In this document: positions 54,922-63,511 of the stretch, piece after piece
Numbering within the stretch: the stretch's first letter is position 1
How the letters are laid out: each line of letters starts with the position of its first letter
NCBI RefSeq assembly: GCF_900143075.1
Contig: NZ_FRCY01000016.1
Coordinates: 62,001-126,000, forward strand
Origin: Cyclobacterium lianum
Lineage (GTDB): Bacteria; Bacteroidota; Bacteroidia; Cytophagales; Cyclobacteriaceae
Reading direction: 5' to 3'
Length of the DNA: 64,000 bases
Translations under genes and position numbers: made by a program
The notes under the pieces: generated by a model
The model's database searches: none
Seen by the model: the letters and a program-made list of their open reading frames with translations, nothing else
What the model was told of the DNA's origin: nothing

Positions 54922-55185
54922 ATGAGGACTCCACCTGAATCTTATTTGATTTTTAAAGCAGAGCTTAAGAAAGCGCAGCTCGAAAAAGAGCGGCTCAGAA
55001 AGGTATATGAAGAGAAACTGCTGGAAATGAATCTGGAACTTGCCAGGCTGAAGGAGCAAATAGAAGCCCAACAGGAGCTGATGAAAACGACAATCAATTA
55101 TGCCATCAAACTCGAGGGGGATCTGGAAGATTTCAAGGAAGAGGTAGAAAATGAAAAAAAACAAAGAAAAAATTCTTTTCATTAA
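54922..55185 (+). CDS. Small coiled-coil protein of unknown function
   Basis: An 87-residue, highly charged protein from the ATG at 54922 (a TTG at 54913 would add three residues). Almost the whole length is one coiled coil with regular heptads: FKAELKKAQLEKERLRKVYE, LLEMNLELARLKEQIEAQQE, then KLEGDLEDFKEEVENEKKQR. There is no signal peptide or membrane segment and no known domain. It may be an oligomerisation partner of the neighbouring 55242 protein, but the only evidence is position. The 95-base gap upstream is AT-rich and could carry a promoter. Confidence 0.75.
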   Translation: MRTPPESYLIFKAELKKAQLEKERLRKVYEEKLLEMNLELARLKEQIEAQQELMKTTINYAIKLEGDLEDFKEEVENEKKQRKNSFH

Positions 55186-55241
55186 ATCTATTTTTAACTT
55201 ATTCCGTAAACCAAAGCGTAATTGTTTTTAATTGTGGAAAC

Positions 55242-55685
55242 ATGAATGACACCTTGAACAAATCAGCCATGAAAAACTTTGACTTGTCTTTTGAAGGAAG
55301 ATACGCCAGGGTTTTGGTCAATGAAGCCAGTGGAATCATCATTTGTGAACTTCTTGTGGACTACGTTCCTATCGAAGATTTCAAAGAAACCTTTCACAGG
55401 ATCTCAGAAATCGTCAAAAAGGGAGACTTTCATAAGTTTATTTTTGACAAGCGGGCACTGAGGGCATTTCACCAGCCAAGCATGGAATGGTACTTTCTGG
55501 ACTGGAAGAAAGCGATGTACGCGGAAGGCATCACAGTACACCGGAAAATCTTACCTCCTGAAAAATGGTTTGAAAAAATGGTGATGATTGCCAAAAAAGA
55601 AATTCTCGAAAAAAATCCCGGTAATATCATTGATAACCTGGACATCAAATACTGTGGTTCACTTGAAGAAGCCATCCTGACCTGA
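55242..55685 (+). CDS. Hypothetical protein, possibly STAS/SpoIIAA-like
   Basis: A 147-residue cytosolic protein (an ATG nine codons on is an alternative start). The N-terminal strands ARVLVNEASGIIICELLVDY and the helix FKETFHRISEIVKK followed by HKFIFDKRALRAFHQPSMEW suggest a STAS or SpoIIAA-like sheet-helix arrangement. The second half contains a rare dense run of conserved-looking residues (HRKILPPEKWFEKMVMIAKK; GNIIDNLDIKYCGSLEEAI). I have seen similar proteins in Cytophagales but know no function. Its stop overlaps the start of the flavin-reductase gene (TGATG), so the two are likely coupled. Confidence 0.75.
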   Translation: MNDTLNKSAMKNFDLSFEGRYARVLVNEASGIIICELLVDYVPIEDFKETFHRISEIVKKGDFHKFIFDKRALRAFHQPSMEWYFLDWKKAMYAEGITVHRKILPPEKWFEKMVMIAKKEILEKNPGNIIDNLDIKYCGSLEEAILT

Positions 55686-56317
55686 TGAAACATTTTGACC
55701 GGACAGCAATCCTGGAAGCAGATAAAGACTTCAGAAGGGACTTTATCAATTGTCTTAGCGGATATAAAAGCCTCAACCTCATCGGGACGATCAACCCGGA
55801 CACCAAAGAAACCAACCTGGCGCCATTCAGCCAGGTTTTTCATGTAGGCGCCAACCCTCCGCTTGTGGGTATTTTGTTCAGGCCGCACAGCGTGGAGCGC
55901 CATACGCTGGAAAACATCCTCCAAAACAAGTGTTTTACGCTCAATCATGTAAGCCCTTCATTTTACAAAGCTGCTCACCAAAGTAGTGCCCGCTGGGAGC
56001 GTTCCGAATTTGCGGCTACAGGGATGCAGGAAGCCTACCTGGATAATTTTGAAGCTCCATACGTAGCAGAAAGCCCGCTCAAAGTGGGTTGTCGCCTTGC
56101 GGATCACCTAACCCTATCCATCAATGAAACTGTTCTGGTGATCGGAAGTATCGAACACGTCTATGTAGAACGAGACGAGGCCCTGGGTGAAGATGGCTTT
56201 ATTGACCTGGAAAAACTGGGCACGGTGGCCTCATCTGGGATCGATGCCTACCATACAGGCAGGAAGCTGGCCAGACTAGCCTATGCCAAGCCGGATCAAC
56301 CTGTGAAGGAAATTTGA
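55685..56317 (+). CDS. Flavin reductase-like FMN-binding protein
   Basis: A 210-residue protein of the flavin reductase-like split-barrel family that binds FMN or FAD. Visible blocks are KSLNLIGTINPDTKETNLAP with the following FSQVFHV, PLVGILFRPHSVERHTLENI and FTLNHVSPSFYKAAHQSS. The closing part has VLVIGSIEHVYV and YHTGRKLARLAYAKP. A reductase supplying reduced flavin, or a flavin-dependent oxidoreductase, is likely, but the partner is unknown. Proteins of this type occur beside photolyase, DUF2256 and SDR genes in Bacteroidota; here the SDR is two genes upstream, while no photolyase lies in the window. The start overlaps the previous stop. Confidence 0.9.
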   Translation: MKHFDRTAILEADKDFRRDFINCLSGYKSLNLIGTINPDTKETNLAPFSQVFHVGANPPLVGILFRPHSVERHTLENILQNKCFTLNHVSPSFYKAAHQSSARWERSEFAATGMQEAYLDNFEAPYVAESPLKVGCRLADHLTLSINETVLVIGSIEHVYVERDEALGEDGFIDLEKLGTVASSGIDAYHTGRKLARLAYAKPDQPVKEI

Positions 56318-56609
56318 TCCGAATGGAATGGTGCCATAGTACCTCTGTTTAGCCGTATTGGTAGAAGTTGATTGACAATAAACAAACATCTTCTCTCTGA
56401 CTTACGCTTTCCTCCTCCACTTTAAGGTGCCGGATCTTATTTTAAATTCGAAAATGCCTGCATTACCAATAGCGATACTGTTTCGGCATTGAACGCACGC
56501 GGAAGATTTCACGCTTAATAACGTAGTTATTTCAAACGCAGCCGGGAAGGCTGTTCCTTTATTTTTAAGCTGGCACCTATACCCTGGCCCAAAAATCAGG
56601 ACATCAAGG

Positions 56610-58076
56610 CTATCGAATCGTATAGGTCTGCACAAAGGGCCTTCCCCCTGGCGTCAGGCCTTCTATTTTCAACCTCCCGCTAAAAGCCTCCAGAAATTCA
56701 CCGACATCTTCCGGATCATCCGCTTGCTTGTCGTTTATACGCGTAAGGATAAAACCCTCTCCGAGGCCAAGGTCATTCAGATAACCTCTGGTAAGCGATG
56801 TGATCTTAATTCCTGATTCGATGCCATAGCGATCTTTTTCTATGGCGTTTACAGTTTCCAGCTTCGCCCCCAGAAGCGGGGAAGTATAAAAAGTACGTTT
56901 GATCACGCCGGTTCCGCCAAGTAAATTCTGAAGCATCAATTCCGATTTCTGAAGCCTGTTGTCCCGGCGGTAACTCACTGTTATTTTATCTCCAGGGTAG
57001 TAATATGACAGCGCTTCCTCAAAACTTCCTTTGCCGGAGATGGGATTGTCATCAATACCAACGATCACGTCATTTATTTTCATGCCTGCATTTTCAGCGG
57101 CACCATTGCGGATCACATGGGAGACAATCACCCCGTCCAGGGAGCTAATTCCCATTTCCTCTGCCAGTTCGGGGGTAATCTCGACTACTTCCAGGCCTGG
57201 GATCGCTTTCTGTACCTCTCCAAACCGGATCAGGTCATTGGCAATCTTGGCTGCAATATCTACAGGTACAGCAAAACCATATCCGGTATACGATCCCGTG
57301 CGGCTTAAAATGGCGGTATTAATCCCTACCAATTCTCCACGAACGTTCACCAGGGCCCCGCCTGAGTTACCAGGGTTAATGGGGGCATCCGTTTGGATAA
57401 ATGATTCCAGGGGGAACTCACCCCCCATGATATTGATTTGTCTTTCTTTTGCCGACACAATCCCTGCTGTGACAGTAGATGTCAGGTTAAACGGGTTGCC
57501 TACAGCCAAAACCCACTCCCCAATTTGGAGATTTCTGCTACTACCAATCTTTATTGCCGGAAGGTCGGTCGCATCAATCTTTAGCACGGCAATATCTGTA
57601 TTGGCATCTGCACCGATCAAACTGGCCTTGTATGTCCTTTTCCTGTGAACCACCTCGATTGTTTCGGCACGGTCTATCACATGATTATTGGTAATGATGT
57701 AGCCATCTTCAGAGAAGATCACTCCCGACCCGGTACTTACCGACCTTTGGGGACCACCCTGCCCGAAGAAATAATCAAAAATACTGTATCGCCTGGAATC
57801 AGTGCCAGAAAAATTCTTGATAAACACCACAGAATTGGTGCTGTTTTCCGAGGCCGCTATAAAGGACTCCGGTTCTGCCCGGGCCGGGAGCGCGGGTTTT
57901 TCCGTAAAATTTTCCAGTGTATACTCCTCTGTATGTGAGGTGCGAAAACCAAAATCCAGCGCCTCTTCGGTATCAGAAAGGTGATAGGCCTCGTTTTGGC
58001 TGATAAATGCAAAAAACCAGGCTCCCAATATCCCTGCCAGAAATGAAGCTAATACCAATAGTACGTTTTTCAGCAT
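56610..58076 (-). CDS. HtrA/Deg-family serine protease with PDZ domain
   Basis: A 488-residue envelope protease from the ATG at 58076, which places the membrane segment (NVLLVLASFLAGILGAWFFA) at the N-terminus; the open frame to 58148 is ignored. The trypsin-like domain has H132 (ITNNHVID), D161 (NTDIAVLKI) and S238 (NPGNSGGAL). A PDZ domain follows (LDGVIVSHVIRNGAAENAGM), then a weaker second one (YLNDLGLGEGFILTRINDKQ). The first helix is probably an uncleaved anchor or signal, so it acts in the periplasm on misfolded proteins. It is divergent from dxr; rseP, another envelope protease, is two genes away on the other strand. Confidence 0.94.
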   Translation of the reverse strand: MLKNVLLVLASFLAGILGAWFFAFISQNEAYHLSDTEEALDFGFRTSHTEEYTLENFTEKPALPARAEPESFIAASENSTNSVVFIKNFSGTDSRRYSIFDYFFGQGGPQRSVSTGSGVIFSEDGYIITNNHVIDRAETIEVVHRKRTYKASLIGADANTDIAVLKIDATDLPAIKIGSSRNLQIGEWVLAVGNPFNLTSTVTAGIVSAKERQINIMGGEFPLESFIQTDAPINPGNSGGALVNVRGELVGINTAILSRTGSYTGYGFAVPVDIAAKIANDLIRFGEVQKAIPGLEVVEITPELAEEMGISSLDGVIVSHVIRNGAAENAGMKINDVIVGIDDNPISGKGSFEEALSYYYPGDKITVSYRRDNRLQKSELMLQNLLGGTGVIKRTFYTSPLLGAKLETVNAIEKDRYGIESGIKITSLTRGYLNDLGLGEGFILTRINDKQADDPEDVGEFLEAFSGRLKIEGLTPGGRPFVQTYTIR

Positions 58077-58250
58077 GAGCGTAAATCTTTTAGAATGAAG
58101 GTACGGCTGTCTCGCAAGCAAGGCCAATTTTTTAACAAAAATTAGCAAAAGCAGCGGTACGTTTACATCGAATATCCCCCTAATTTGATGCCAGATCGAT
58201 CACCCTTCTAAAAAGTGCAGGAAAAAACGGGAAAAACTATTTTAACCTTG

Positions 58251-58258
58251 TAAATTTG
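58251..58258 (+). promoter_or_regulatory. Possible -7 promoter element for dxr operon
   Basis: TAAATTTG matches TAnnTTTG and lies 68 bases before the dxr ATG. A CTTG directly precedes it but no TTG lies at the proper -33 distance. Confidence 0.35.
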
Positions 58259-58326
58259 TCAGTACGTTCAACACTTGAGATCGTGCATTTAACATCATTA
58301 CTTTTTTTAGCAAGTAAAAAAAATAC

Positions 58327-59490
58327 ATGTCTACAATCAAGCGAGTAGCCATCCTGGGATCTACAGGGAGTATAGGTACACAAACTTTGGAAGTGCTGAC
58401 CCAACACCCTGATAAATTTCAGGCAGAGGTACTCACTGCACAAAACAACAAAGACTTACTGATCAAACAGGCGCTGGTACACAAGCCAAATGTGGTGGTC
58501 ATCGGCAATGAAGCTTTATACACAGCGGTAAAAGAGGCCCTTTCATCCGAGCCCATCAAGGTATATGCCGGAGCAAATGCCCTGGCCGATGTGGTCCAGA
58601 TGGAAACAGTAGACATCGTTATGACAGCCCTGGTAGGCTATGCCGGTCTCTTACCCACGCTAAAAGCGATCGAAGCCCGCAAACCCATTGCCCTGGCCAA
58701 TAAGGAAACAATGGTAGTGGCAGGAGACCTTGTCACCCAATCGGCCAAAAAGTACAGAGTGAACATTTATCCGGTCGATTCAGAGCATTCTGCGATCTTC
58801 CAATGCCTGGTAGGGGAATTTCACAATCCCATCGAGAAAATTATCTTAACTGCTTCAGGAGGTCCCTTTCGGGGCAAAGATACCGCCTTCCTCAAACAGG
58901 TATCTAAGGAACAGGCCCTGAAACATCCCAATTGGGACATGGGTGCTAAAATCACTATCGATTCGGCCTCACTGATGAACAAGGGACTGGAGGTGATAGA
59001 GGCCAAATGGCTTTTTGGACTGAAAACCGAACAGGTAGAAGTGATCGTTCATCCTCAATCCATAGTGCATTCTTTGGTCCAGTTTGAAGACGGTTCGATA
59101 AAAGCACAACTCGGTCTGCCGGATATGCGTATCCCTATTCAGTTTGCTTTATCCTATCCGGAGCGTGTAAAATCAAATTTTCCACGATTTGACTTTATGG
59201 ATTATCCTAACCTGCAGTTTGAAAAGCCCGATATGAGCACCTTTCGAAACCTGGGTTTGGCTTTTTCTGCACTTAAGAAAGGGGGAAACGCTACCTGTAC
59301 GCTCAATGCTGCCAATGAAATCGCTGTGGCAGCATTTTTGCAGGACAGAATCAGGTTTCTTGAAATGTCCGACCTTATTGAACAGACCATGGACAATATT
59401 GGTTTTATTGAGGAACCTGGTCTGGAAGAGCTCATTCAAACCGATAAAGAGACCAGAATTATATCAGAACAAATCATTAGTAGATTATAG
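58327..59490 (+). CDS. dxr: 1-deoxy-D-xylulose 5-phosphate reductoisomerase
   Basis: A 387-residue enzyme of the methylerythritol phosphate pathway that turns 1-deoxyxylulose 5-phosphate into MEP with NADPH, the first committed step to isoprenoids. The NADPH motif is VAILGSTGSIGTQTLEV. The active-site blocks are IALANKETMVVAGDLV, VDSEHSAIFQCL, LTASGGPFRG and the MNKGLEVIEAKWLF helix. The C-terminal four-helix part is complete. The length is normal. rseP begins 3 bases after its stop, and the pairing of dxr with rseP is common in many bacteria. Confidence 0.97.
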   Translation: MSTIKRVAILGSTGSIGTQTLEVLTQHPDKFQAEVLTAQNNKDLLIKQALVHKPNVVVIGNEALYTAVKEALSSEPIKVYAGANALADVVQMETVDIVMTALVGYAGLLPTLKAIEARKPIALANKETMVVAGDLVTQSAKKYRVNIYPVDSEHSAIFQCLVGEFHNPIEKIILTASGGPFRGKDTAFLKQVSKEQALKHPNWDMGAKITIDSASLMNKGLEVIEAKWLFGLKTEQVEVIVHPQSIVHSLVQFEDGSIKAQLGLPDMRIPIQFALSYPERVKSNFPRFDFMDYPNLQFEKPDMSTFRNLGLAFSALKKGGNATCTLNAANEIAVAAFLQDRIRFLEMSDLIEQTMDNIGFIEEPGLEELIQTDKETRIISEQIISRL

Positions 59491-59493
59491 ATA

Positions 59494-60813
59494 ATGGATA
59501 CATTAATAATGGTAGCGCAATTGCTACTTGGCTTGTCAATATTGGTGGGTCTTCATGAAATGGGACATTTGCTGGCAGCAAAAATGTTTGGCATGAGGGT
59601 TGAAAAATTCTCTATTGGTTTTCCGCCGAAAATAGCCGGGTTCAAATGGAAAGAGACCGAATATTCGATTGGAGCAATACCTTTGGGAGGATTTGTCAAA
59701 ATATCGGGGATGGTGGACGAATCCCTCGATTCTGAGCAAATGTCGGCCGAACCAAAACCCTGGGAGTTCCGCTCCAAGCCAGCCTGGCAACGATTGATCG
59801 TGATGCTGGGTGGTATATTTGTAAATGTAGTCACAGGCATCATTATCTTTGTTTTTCTGGTGTACAGTAAGGGGGAAACCTACTTTTCCCGGGATCAGGT
59901 GATGACCCACGGTATTGTAGCGTACGACATTGGAGAGCAGATAGGTCTGCAGGATGGAGATAAAATAATAGATATCAACGGAGAACCCTACGAATCGTTA
60001 AACGATCTGAGCAGCGGTGATGCCTTGCTGAGTTCCGGTGGGTTTTATACCATAGAAAGAAATGGCGAACGCATGAGGATAGGTATTCCCCATGGTTTTA
60101 TCAATTCTTTTTCCAGTGAGGAAAGTGTTTCCAATTTTATCAATATCCGGTTTCCTTTTGCCGTCCTGGATACAAGTCCCGAGGGGTCTGCCGGGGAGGC
60201 CGGCCTGCTGAAAGGCGATAAGATACTGGCAGTAAATGATCAGAAAATCACCTATTTTAATGAATTGCAATCTGCCCTGGCGGACAATAAGGGAAAGGAA
60301 GTCAGCCTGACCTTAGAAAGAGAAGGACAGGAGTTGATCACTGACCTGAGAGTGAGTGAGGAAGGCACCATAGGGATAGCCGTAGACAATCTGCTCGAAC
60401 CGGTGCACAAAAAGTATTCCTTTGCAGAATCCATTCCGCTGGGTACCGAAAGGGCTTTCAGTTTTGTCATCATCAATGCCCGGGCCATGGGCAAGATGTT
60501 TACCGGAGAAGTGTCTGCAAAGAACGTTAGCGGGCCGATAGGCATGGCCAAAATATATGGATCTACATGGGATTGGACCAAATTCTGGTCTATCACCGGA
60601 CTGATCTCTATGATATTGGCATTTATGAATTTATTGCCCATCCCGGCATTGGATGGTGGACACGTGATGTTCCTGATGTATGAGATGATTTCGGGTCGTA
60701 GCCCCTCGGATCGTTTTCTTGAAAACGCTCAGAAAGTGGGTATGGTATTGCTCCTGGCCATCATGGTATTTGCCATTGGCAACGATATCCTCAAATTATT
60801 CACAGGAACCTGA
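59494..60813 (+). CDS. rseP: Site-2 protease, RseP family (RIP metalloprotease)
   Basis: A 439-residue intramembrane zinc protease that cuts anti-sigma factors or signal-peptide remnants within the membrane. The zinc motif HEMGH (H21, H25) sits in the first helix and the second motif NLLPIPALDGGH near the C-terminus gives the metal-binding Asp. Two PDZ domains lie between (AYDIGEQIGLQDGDKIIDIN; GSAGEAGLLKGDKILAVNDQ). The last helices contain MVLLLAIMVFAIGNDILKLF. The arrangement is like E. coli RseP. It is coupled to dxr, and a possible hairpin (60832-60860) follows before lon. Confidence 0.96.
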   Translation: MDTLIMVAQLLLGLSILVGLHEMGHLLAAKMFGMRVEKFSIGFPPKIAGFKWKETEYSIGAIPLGGFVKISGMVDESLDSEQMSAEPKPWEFRSKPAWQRLIVMLGGIFVNVVTGIIIFVFLVYSKGETYFSRDQVMTHGIVAYDIGEQIGLQDGDKIIDINGEPYESLNDLSSGDALLSSGGFYTIERNGERMRIGIPHGFINSFSSEESVSNFINIRFPFAVLDTSPEGSAGEAGLLKGDKILAVNDQKITYFNELQSALADNKGKEVSLTLEREGQELITDLRVSEEGTIGIAVDNLLEPVHKKYSFAESIPLGTERAFSFVIINARAMGKMFTGEVSAKNVSGPIGMAKIYGSTWDWTKFWSITGLISMILAFMNLLPIPALDGGHVMFLMYEMISGRSPSDRFLENAQKVGMVLLLAIMVFAIGNDILKLFTGT

Positions 60814-60831
60814 TTGTATTCCCCCTTTTTG

Positions 60832-60860
60832 CATTGCGCTGGCGGTGAGTCATCGCAATG
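60832..60860. repeat. 7-bp inverted repeat between rseP and lon
   Basis: CATTGCG (60832-60838) and CGCAATG (60854-60860) with a 15-base spacer. No T-run follows, so it is not a normal terminator. It could be a weak RNA hairpin at the end of rseP or a regulator site before lon. Confidence 0.4.
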
Positions 60861-60986
60861 ATAGCAGCAGTTGGCATTTTTATAAGTCTGACAATTTGTT
60901 CCCAGGGATAACTTGGCACAGGCCTTGGATGGTTTGAATACAGTCTCTGAACTGAAGGGGATTTTTCCAATATTAAAAAAATAACA

Positions 60987-61003
60987 TGACAGCAAACCTG
61001 TCA
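60987..61003. repeat. Short perfect hairpin just before lon
   Basis: TGACAG (60987-60992), CAAAC loop, CTGTCA (60998-61003). The dyad ends 10 bases before the lon ATG, so it covers the leader and probably the ribosome entry region. It is unlike the CIRCE element of heat-shock genes, which is longer. It may act as an mRNA fold or an operator. Confidence 0.45.
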
Positions 61004-61013
61004 TTATGTCTGT

Positions 61014-63500
61014 ATGAGCAATAACGACAATCAATTATATCATTCATTAATGTTAGGTGATTATTCTGGAGAGGGTGACCTGATCCAACTGATTACAGAT
61101 GATGATGATGAAGGTACATTGAAAAATGAAAATTTCCCCAAGGAGATACCGATTCTATCTGTAAGAAACACCGTCTTATTTCCGGGAGTGGTTATTCCCA
61201 TCACTGTGGGCAGGCAGCGATCCATCAAACTGGTAAAAAAAGCCCAGAAGGGAGATAAACTTATCGGTGTCTGTGCCCAGAAAAATCCAAACATGGAAGA
61301 CCCCTCCTGGGAAGATATCTACAGTGTGGGCACCCTGGCCAAAATCATCAAAATGATTGTTCTTCCTGATGGCAACACCACCATCATCATCCAGGGCAAA
61401 AAGCGCTTTCAGATCGAAAAGGAAATTACGGAAGACCCCTATTTTCTGGCGCATGTGCGATATCTGGAAGAAACATTTCCTAGCAACAGTGAAAAAATAG
61501 AGGCTCTGGAGCAATCCCTGAAGGAAGCCGCCTTCAAGATACTGCAGCTCAATCCCGAAATCCCCAGGGAGGCTCAGGTGGCACTGGACAACATCGACAG
61601 TACGCCCTTTTTGACCCATTTTCTTTCTTCCAATATCAACGCTCCAGTAGAGTCGAAGCAGAAATTGCTGGAGATCAATGACGGCATAGAAAGGGCAACC
61701 CTGCTGCTTGAATTCATGATGAAGGACATTCAGATGCTGGAACTGAAAAGTGAAATCCAGAAAAAAGTCCACACAGACATCGATCAGCAACAGCGGGATT
61801 ATTTTCTCAGACAACAAATGAAAGTCCTTCAGACCGAATTGGGTGAAGAAGGTCCCGAAAAAGAGGTTGAGGAACTGCGCAATAGGGGTAAAAAGAAAAA
61901 ATGGCCCAAAGAGGTGGGGGTGCAATTCAACAAAGAGCTGGATAAAATCCTTCGGATGAATCCTGCCGCGGCCGAATATCCGATCGCGCTGAATTATGTA
62001 GAAGTACTGGTCGATCTGCCCTGGAACGAGTTTACTACGGATAACTTTGATCTGAAAAGAGCAAAAACAATCCTGGACCGCGACCATTCCGGACTGGATA
62101 AGGTCAAGGAGCGCATCATAGAATACCTCGCAGTATTGAAATTAAAGCGAGACCTCAAAGGACCTATTTTGTGCCTTTACGGCCCTCCAGGTGTAGGTAA
62201 AACATCTCTGGGCAAATCAATTGCCAAGGCCCTGGGCAGGAAATATATCCGGATGTCACTGGGTGGTCTCCACGACGAAGCTGAGATCAGGGGACATAGA
62301 AAAACCTATGTGGGGGCTATGCCTGGAAAGATCATTCAAAACATGAAAAAGGCAAAATCGTCCAACCCTGTGTTTGTGCTGGATGAAATTGATAAACTGA
62401 GTTCCGATTTCAGGGGAGACCCTTCCTCCGCCTTTCTTGAGGTACTGGATCCGGAGCAAAACAATGCCTTCGTGGACAATTACCTGGACCTGGAGTACGA
62501 CCTGTCCAAAGTGTTGTTTATCGCTACTGCCAATACGCTGGAAACGCTGCAGCCGGCCCTCAGAGACCGGATGGAGATCATAGAAGTGACCGGCTACACC
62601 ATGGAGGAGAAGGTGGAAATCGCTAAGAAACACCTGGTACCCAAACAACGTAAGGAACACGGCTTAAAAGCAAAAGACATCAGCTTTTCGAAAGAGGCCC
62701 TGGTGAAAATCATTGAAGACTATACCCGGGAATCCGGAGTACGGAGCCTGGAGCGGCAGATCGGCAAGGTAGTAAGAAACATCACCAAGTCCATCGCTAC
62801 CGAAGAGCTCTACCAAAAGAAAATCACGCCTCAGATGGTCCGTAAAATTCTGGGTGGTGAAGTTTTTGATAAAGAAATATATCAGGACAATTCCCTTGCT
62901 GGCGTGGTGACAGGACTTGCCTGGACATCGGTAGGCGGAGAAATACTGTTTATAGAAGCCAGCATAAGCCGTGGAAAAGGGAAACTTACCCTTTCCGGCC
63001 AGTTGGGCGATGTGATGAAAGAATCGGCAATGACAGCCATCTCCTTTCTCAAGTCACGGGCGGAGAGCCTGAACATCGACCACCGGGTATTCGATCAGTA
63101 TGACCTGCACATACACGTTCCTGCAGGAGCCGTACCCAAAGATGGTCCTTCCGCAGGGATTACTATGCTTACAGCCATAGCCTCCGTTTACACCCAGCGA
63201 AAAGTAAAATCCAGACTGGCGATGACCGGCGAAATTACCCTGCGAGGAAAGGTAATGCCGGTAGGAGGAATTAAGGAAAAAATACTAGCTGCCAAAAGAG
63301 CAGGAATCGAAGACATCATCCTCTGTAAAAGAAACATGCGAGACATTGAAGAAATAGATGAAAGCTACCTCAAAGGCGTCCGCTTTCATTTTGTAGACCA
63401 TGTCAGCGAAGTATTGGACATCGCATTGTTGAAAGAAACTGTTTCCCGGCCCGTCAAGTTTACGTTTGACGCCGAGACCAGGAAATCTGAGGAGAAATAA
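61014..63500 (+). CDS. lon: ATP-dependent protease Lon
   Basis: An 828-residue AAA+ serine protease that unfolds and degrades damaged and regulatory proteins in the cytosol. The N-terminal LAN domain (starting [20 protein letters not shown]) is followed by the ATPase with Walker A GPPGVGKT (390-397) and Walker B in [11 protein letters not shown]. The protease domain has catalytic S713 in [11 protein letters not shown] and K756 in [13 protein letters not shown], 43 residues apart as in E. coli Lon. The first 40 residues are acidic (DDDDEG), a common Bacteroidota feature. A short hairpin lies just before the ATG. hslU starts 11 bases after the stop. Confidence 0.97.
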   Translation: MSNNDNQLYHSLMLGDYSGEGDLIQLITDDDDEGTLKNENFPKEIPILSVRNTVLFPGVVIPITVGRQRSIKLVKKAQKGDKLIGVCAQKNPNMEDPSWEDIYSVGTLAKIIKMIVLPDGNTTIIIQGKKRFQIEKEITEDPYFLAHVRYLEETFPSNSEKIEALEQSLKEAAFKILQLNPEIPREAQVALDNIDSTPFLTHFLSSNINAPVESKQKLLEINDGIERATLLLEFMMKDIQMLELKSEIQKKVHTDIDQQQRDYFLRQQMKVLQTELGEEGPEKEVEELRNRGKKKKWPKEVGVQFNKELDKILRMNPAAAEYPIALNYVEVLVDLPWNEFTTDNFDLKRAKTILDRDHSGLDKVKERIIEYLAVLKLKRDLKGPILCLYGPPGVGKTSLGKSIAKALGRKYIRMSLGGLHDEAEIRGHRKTYVGAMPGKIIQNMKKAKSSNPVFVLDEIDKLSSDFRGDPSSAFLEVLDPEQNNAFVDNYLDLEYDLSKVLFIATANTLETLQPALRDRMEIIEVTGYTMEEKVEIAKKHLVPKQRKEHGLKAKDISFSKEALVKIIEDYTRESGVRSLERQIGKVVRNITKSIATEELYQKKITPQMVRKILGGEVFDKEIYQDNSLAGVVTGLAWTSVGGEILFIEASISRGKGKLTLSGQLGDVMKESAMTAISFLKSRAESLNIDHRVFDQYDLHIHVPAGAVPKDGPSAGITMLTAIASVYTQRKVKSRLAMTGEITLRGKVMPVGGIKEKILAAKRAGIEDIILCKRNMRDIEEIDESYLKGVRFHFVDHVSEVLDIALLKETVSRPVKFTFDAETRKSEEK

Positions 63501-63511
63501 ATATTGAAAAA

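Noticed and set aside
60832-60860. Intrinsic terminator after rseP
   Set aside because: The inverted repeat has a 15-base spacer and no T-run on either strand, so it was listed only as a repeat.
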